DNA of 64,000 bases from Hymenobacter busanensis (GTDB lineage: Bacteria > Bacteroidota > Bacteroidia > Cytophagales > Hymenobacteraceae). The translations under genes were made by a program, and so were the position numbers. Position 1 is the first letter of the stretch. Each line of letters begins with the position of its first letter. The notes below the pieces were generated by a model. That model had not been told where the DNA came from. It made no database searches and saw nothing but the letters and a program-made list of their open reading frames with translations. The stretch is from assembly GCF_008727865.1 (NCBI RefSeq), contig NZ_VTWU01000004.1:62001-126000 (forward strand), read 5' to 3'. Of this stretch, positions 60,519 to 64,000 are shown piece after piece.

Positions 60519-62957
60519 ATGAAGATTTCCATCGACTGGCTCCGCACGCTGTTTCCCACCGACAAAACCCCAGCTGAGCTGTCGGCGCTGCTCACCAGCG
60601 CCGGCCTCGAAGTGGAAGGCCTCGAAGAGCTGGAAAGCGTGCCCGGCGGCCTCAAAGGCGTGGTGCTGGGCACGGTGCTCACCTGCGAGCGGCACCCCGA
60701 CGCCGACAAGCTCAGCCTGACCACCGTGGACGTGGGCGACGGCACCCCGCGCCAGATTGTGTGCGGTGCCCCCAACGTGGCCGCCGGCCAGCGCGTGGTG
60801 GTGGCCCTCGACGGCGCCGTGCTGCACCCGAGCAGCGGGGAACCGTTCAAAATCAAGAAGTCGAAAATCCGGGGCGCGGCTTCCGAAGGCATGATTTGCG
60901 CCGAAGACGAAATCGGCCTTGGTGTCTCGCACGCCGGCATCATGGTGCTGACCACGGACCTGCCCAACGGCACGCCCGCCGCTGAGTACTTCGGCCTCGG
61001 CACCGACCACGTCCTGGAAATCGGCCTGACGCCCAACCGCGCCGACGCCGCCTCGCACTTCGGCGTGGCCCGCGACCTGCGCGCCCTGCTCCGCCAGCCC
61101 GTGCAGCTGCCCGACGTGCACGCGTTCCACGCCCCGGCCGCGGCCGAGGGGAACATCAGCGTCGAGATTGAAGACGCCGAAGGCTGCCCGCGCTACGCTG
61201 GCCTGCTGCTGGACAATGTACACGTAGGCCCCTCGCCGGAGTGGCTGCAGCGCCGCCTGCGCAGCATTGGCCTGGCGCCCATCAACAACGTGGTGGACGT
61301 GACCAACTACGTGCTGCACGAGCTGGGTCAGCCCCTGCACGCCTTCGATGCCGACCAGCTCGGCGGCAACGGAATCCGCGTGCGCCGCGCCGCGGAAGGG
61401 GAAAAGCTCACGACCCTCGACGGCACCGAACGGAGCCTGAAAGCCGAAGACCTCGTCATTGCCGACGCCACCGGCCAAGCCCTGGCGCTGGCCGGCGTGT
61501 TCGGCGGCAAGTCGTCGGGCGTGAGCGAAGGAAGCACCCGCGTGTTCCTTGAAAGCGCCTACTTCGCGCCCGCCGTGGCTCGCAAAACCGCCCAGAACCA
61601 CCAGCTCAAAACCGACGCCTCGTTCCGCTTCGAGCGCGGCACCGACCCGCACATGGTGCCGCTGGCCCTCAAGCGCGCCGCCCTGCTGTTGCAGGAGGTG
61701 GCCGGGGCCCGCGTGGCCGCGCCGGTGGTCGACGTGTACCCGCGCCACATCGAGCACACGCCGGTGCGCCTGCAGCTGGCGCGCGTCGAGCAGCTCATTG
61801 GCCACTACATTGCGCCGGAGCGCATCCGCCAGATTCTCACCGACCTCGATATTCTCATCACCGAGGAAGGCGTAACCGAGCTGGGTGCAGCCGAGTGGCT
61901 GCTCTCGGTGCCGCCCTACCGCGTGGACGTAACCCGTGAGGCCGACGTGGTGGAGGAGATTCTGCGCATCTACGGCTACGACCACGTGCCGCTGCGCCCC
62001 TTCAACGCCGCCGCCTTCCTGGCCAAATTCCCGAACCCCGACCCCGAGCTGCTGCGCCAGGACGTGGCGCTCCTGCTCAGCGGGCAGGGCTACAGCGAAA
62101 TCATCACCAACTCGCTCACCAACTCGCGCTATTACGAGGCGTCGCCCGAACAGCCCAACGCGGCGCTGGTGCGGGTGCTGAACTACAACTCGGCCGACCT
62201 CGACGTGATGCGTCCCTCGTTGCTGCACACCGGCCTCGAAATCGTGCGGCACAACGTGAACCGCCGGCAGCGCGACCTGAAGCTCTACGAGTTCGGCCGC
62301 AGCTACCACCGCCAACCCGACGGCAGCTACAAGGAGCGCCCCACGCTGGCCCTGTACCTGACCGGCAACGTGCAGGCCGAAACCTGGCAGCAGCAGGACG
62401 AGAAAACCGCCTTCCACCACCTCGCGGGCACCGTGCAGCAGGTGTTGCGCTGCCTCGGCCACCCGCAGCCCGGTTCGCAGCCCGTGCAGCACCCGTACCT
62501 GAACGGCGGCCTCACCTTGCTCTTGCACAATCAGCCGGTGGTGCAGCTCGGCAGCGTGTCGCCGAAAGTGCTCAAGCAGCTGGACGTGAACCAGCCCGTG
62601 TTCTACGCCGAGCTGGACTGGCAGTGGCTGACGAAGAAGTACCGCACCGCTATGTCGGTAACCGAGCTGGCCAAGTTCCCGGAGGTCCGGCGCGACCTGT
62701 CGTTGGTCGTCGACCAAGCCGTGACCTTCGAGCAGCTGCGCCAGATTGCCACCAAGGCCGAGAAGAAGCTCCTGCGCGAGGTCAATGTGTTCGACGTGTA
62801 CCAAGGCGAGAATTTGGGCGCGGGCAAGAAGTCGTACTCCCTCAGCTTCCAGCTGCAGGACCCCGAGCGCACCCTCACCGACCAGGCCATCGACCAAGTG
62901 ATGCAGAAGCTCATGGCCCAGTTCGAGCAGCAGGCCGGCGCCGTTATCCGCAAGTAG
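60519..62957 (+). CDS. pheT: Phenylalanine-tRNA ligase beta subunit
   Basis: 812 residues, normal for bacterial PheT. Start MKISIDWLRTLFPTDKTPAELSALL, then a tRNA-binding OB domain (GVVLGTVLTCERHPDADKLSLTTVDVGDG), B3/B4 editing domain (INNVVDVTNYVLHELGQPLHAFD), B5 domain, the catalytic-like module, and the C-terminal FDX-ACB anticodon-binding domain ending LTDQAIDQVMQKLMAQFEQQAG. Works with PheS, which is not in this window. The ATG at 60519 is chosen over an upstream in-frame start that overlaps the promoter box. Confidence 0.97.
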   Translation: MKISIDWLRTLFPTDKTPAELSALLTSAGLEVEGLEELESVPGGLKGVVLGTVLTCERHPDADKLSLTTVDVGDGTPRQIVCGAPNVAAGQRVVVALDGAVLHPSSGEPFKIKKSKIRGAASEGMICAEDEIGLGVSHAGIMVLTTDLPNGTPAAEYFGLGTDHVLEIGLTPNRADAASHFGVARDLRALLRQPVQLPDVHAFHAPAAAEGNISVEIEDAEGCPRYAGLLLDNVHVGPSPEWLQRRLRSIGLAPINNVVDVTNYVLHELGQPLHAFDADQLGGNGIRVRRAAEGEKLTTLDGTERSLKAEDLVIADATGQALALAGVFGGKSSGVSEGSTRVFLESAYFAPAVARKTAQNHQLKTDASFRFERGTDPHMVPLALKRAALLLQEVAGARVAAPVVDVYPRHIEHTPVRLQLARVEQLIGHYIAPERIRQILTDLDILITEEGVTELGAAEWLLSVPPYRVDVTREADVVEEILRIYGYDHVPLRPFNAAAFLAKFPNPDPELLRQDVALLLSGQGYSEIITNSLTNSRYYEASPEQPNAALVRVLNYNSADLDVMRPSLLHTGLEIVRHNVNRRQRDLKLYEFGRSYHRQPDGSYKERPTLALYLTGNVQAETWQQQDEKTAFHHLAGTVQQVLRCLGHPQPGSQPVQHPYLNGGLTLLLHNQPVVQLGSVSPKVLKQLDVNQPVFYAELDWQWLTKKYRTAMSVTELAKFPEVRRDLSLVVDQAVTFEQLRQIATKAEKKLLREVNVFDVYQGENLGAGKKSYSLSFQLQDPERTLTDQAIDQVMQKLMAQFEQQAGAVIRK

Positions 62958-62964
62958 CAGGGCC

Positions 62965-63019
62965 CAGCTAGAACTAGTAGTGCCACGACTCTCCGTCGTG
63001 GCACTACTAGTTCTAGCTG
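62965..63019. repeat. Perfect 25-bp palindrome (REP-like) after pheT
   Basis: 62965-62989 is the exact reverse complement of 62995-63019, with loop TCTCC. There is no T tract, and a separate terminator follows at once, so it is more likely a dispersed palindromic repeat than the pheT terminator. Confidence 0.6.
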
Positions 63020-63034
63020 CACCGTGGACCATGC

Positions 63035-63081
63035 AAGCGAAAACCCCGCCGGCTGCTTAGCTCCCGGCGGGGTTTTCGCTT
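63035..63081 (+). terminator. Terminator after pheT
   Basis: AAGCGAAAACCCCGCCGG (63035-63052) pairs perfectly with its complement at 63064-63081; the 3' arm includes TTTTCG. It ends just before the next gene's promoter region, where TTACTTTG near 63100 is a possible -7 variant. Confidence 0.75.
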
Positions 63082-63123
63082 CCGCACCGCCAATTCGTTA
63101 CTTTGCCCGGAAATTTTCCCGCC

Positions 63124-63420
63124 ATGGCCTCCTCCCAGCAGCTTGCCCAACTCGACCGCCTCGAACGGCAGGTTACCACTTTAGTGGCTGCCTATCAGCA
63201 CGTGCGCGAAGAGCTGGCCGACGCCCAGACCACCATTGCCCAGCTCCAGGCCGACATCCGCGACCGGGACCGGCAGCTGCGGGAGCACCAGAACCAGGAA
63301 AATATTGTTAAACTTGCTAATACCATAGCCGGCGAGCCGGCTGCCGCAACAGAGCTGAAACAACGTCTCAACGAATACATCCGCGAGCTAGATAAGTGCC
63401 TTGCCTATTTGAGGGAGTAA
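63124..63420 (+). CDS. Coiled-coil protein next to ZapA, possible ZapB-like division factor
   Basis: 98 residues, nearly all coiled coil: LAQLDRLERQVTTLVAAYQHVREELADAQTTIAQLQADIRDRDRQLREHQNQENIVKLAN, then ELKQRLNEYIRELDKCLAYLRE. It is 34 nt before zapA. A partner role in Z-ring assembly is inferred from that position and the fold; sequence likeness to enterobacterial ZapB is not claimed. The ATG at 63124 is the natural start. Confidence 0.75.
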   Translation: MASSQQLAQLDRLERQVTTLVAAYQHVREELADAQTTIAQLQADIRDRDRQLREHQNQENIVKLANTIAGEPAAATELKQRLNEYIRELDKCLAYLRE

Positions 63421-63454
63421 CCCCACCGCCCACCGCATGACCCCCTAACCCCCC

Positions 63455-63745
63455 GTGTCCGAACTCTCCGTCAAAATCCGCATCGCCGACCGTGACTACC
63501 CCCTGCGGGTGTCGCCCCAGGAAGAGGAGCGCCTGCGCTACGCGGGGCGGCTGCTCAACGAGCGGCTGAAGGAATTTCGGGAGCAGTACGGCATTCAGGA
63601 CAAGCAAGACCTGCTGGCCATGATTGCCCTCACGACCCTGGCCGACCGCGTGAAGGCCACGAAGGAAAAGGACGGTACCGACGCCGCACTCACCGAACGC
63701 CTCGCGCGCTTGGACGAGCTGCTCTCGTCGGTGGTACTCGCCTAA
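63455..63745 (+). CDS. zapA: Cell division protein ZapA
   Basis: 96 residues: SVKIRIADRDYPLRVSPQEEERLRYAGRLLNERLKEFREQYGIQDKQDLLAMIALTTLADRV, the ZapA globular head and start of its coiled coil. It promotes FtsZ bundling at midcell. GTG start at 63455. The zapA-rny order is usual in Bacteroidota. Confidence 0.92.
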   Translation: MSELSVKIRIADRDYPLRVSPQEEERLRYAGRLLNERLKEFREQYGIQDKQDLLAMIALTTLADRVKATKEKDGTDAALTERLARLDELLSSVVLA

Positions 63746-63842
63746 CAAACGCATACCCACCCTTGGGCAGACGGCCCGGTGGATTTTCGCCCGCATAGCT
63801 GCCGTTGCGGCAGTCGCTTACTCCACGGCTGTGGTGCTTGTT
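63744..63842 (+). ncRNA. Candidate 6S-type RNA (6S-Flavo-like) between zapA and rny
   Basis: The zapA-rny gap can fold into one long interrupted stem: AACAA at 63744-63748 pairs with TTGTT at 63838-63842, nearby GCA/CCAC bases pair with GTGG/TGC, and a terminal hairpin CTGCC-GTTGC-GGCAG closes the apex. A length of about 100 nt and this plan fit the Rfam 6S-Flavo family known in Bacteroidota, which would inhibit housekeeping RNA polymerase. Call rests on by-eye folding and location; strand and ends are uncertain. Confidence 0.45.
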
Positions 63843-63864
63843 CCATCCCCCAACAATCACCCCC

Positions 63865-64000
63865 ATGGATATACTATACATCGTCCTAGCTGCCGTCGTG
63901 GCCCTCGTAGTGGGCTTCGTGGCGGGTAGGCAAATGGCCGGCAAAGCCCGGCAGGACGTGGAAGCGCAGGCCCAAAGCCGTGCCCAGGAACTGCTGCAGG
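63865..64000 (+). CDS. rny: Ribonuclease Y, N-terminal part (runs off right edge)
   Basis: The first 45 codons read MDILYIVLAAVVALVVGFVAGRQMAGKARQDVEAQAQSRAQELLQ: one N-terminal TM anchor followed by the start of a long coiled coil, as in RNase Y, the membrane-bound endoribonuclease that starts mRNA decay. Catalytic KH and HD domains would lie outside the window. The identity is supported by position after zapA. Confidence 0.8.
   Translation, partial: MDILYIVLAAVVALVVGFVAGRQMAGKARQDVEAQAQSRAQELLQ

Overview
The window is GC-rich chromosomal DNA from a member of the Bacteroidota, most likely Hymenobacter or a close Cytophagales relative. Supporting signs are promoters with the Bacteroidota -7 element TAnnTTTG instead of -35/-10 boxes, almost no Shine-Dalgarno sequences, two proteins with type IX secretion (T9SS) C-terminal sorting domains, a short PID-CTERM protein, a tmRNA tag ending in AMAA, and zapA followed by rny. 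The genus is inferred from overall character, not from a search.

Layout. 1-7621: an M16 zinc peptidase running off the left edge, dnaX, and a prolyl-oligopeptidase-family peptidase; a 163-bp MITE-like repeat lies between the first two. 7805-8173: tmRNA (ssrA). 8152-27230: a roughly 19-kb integrative island inserted in the 3' end of ssrA. Its boundaries are a 25-bp exact direct repeat of the tmRNA 3' end (8152-8176 and 27206-27230), and a tyrosine recombinase sits just inside the right end. Both ends carry a pair of GGGGTACA repeats at the same 12-bp pitch.

Island cargo. The left half is a metal-efflux cassette: a Cys-rich DUF6660 protein, a CusA/CzcA RND pump fused to a TolC-like outer-membrane channel, a periplasmic adaptor lipoprotein, a Fur-family regulator, a NicO-like membrane protein and a Zn/Cd-type P-type ATPase. 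The right half is visibly more AT-rich. It holds a DUF4209/HEPN-type protein, an undescribed two-gene module (a 120-aa protein plus a Cys-rich 413-aa protein), a small XRE regulator divergent from an unknown gene, and a replication/excision block (HTH protein, 101-aa protein, TOPRIM/RecA-like primase-helicase, integrase).

27482-44769: a secreted protein of unknown function; a NarL-type response regulator facing two tandem TPR histidine kinases with almost the same kinase module; then a 3024-residue repeat-rich T9SS surface protein in an operon with a beta-helix protein, and a PID-CTERM small protein. 45198-49792: a Kai-like operon, kaiC-kaiB-kaiB-PAS histidine kinase-receiver protein, with no kaiA. 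49981-58500: a Thr/Ser/Gly-repeat secreted protein, a PAS-only protein, uvsE, small exported proteins, a membrane metallophosphoesterase, radC and a DUF1684 protein. 58549-64000: a T9SS repeat protein, pheT, a coiled-coil protein, zapA, a candidate 6S-type RNA, and the start of rny.

The most notable items are the ssrA-integrated island with its metal cassette and unfamiliar cargo, and the clock-like Kai operon outside Cyanobacteria.
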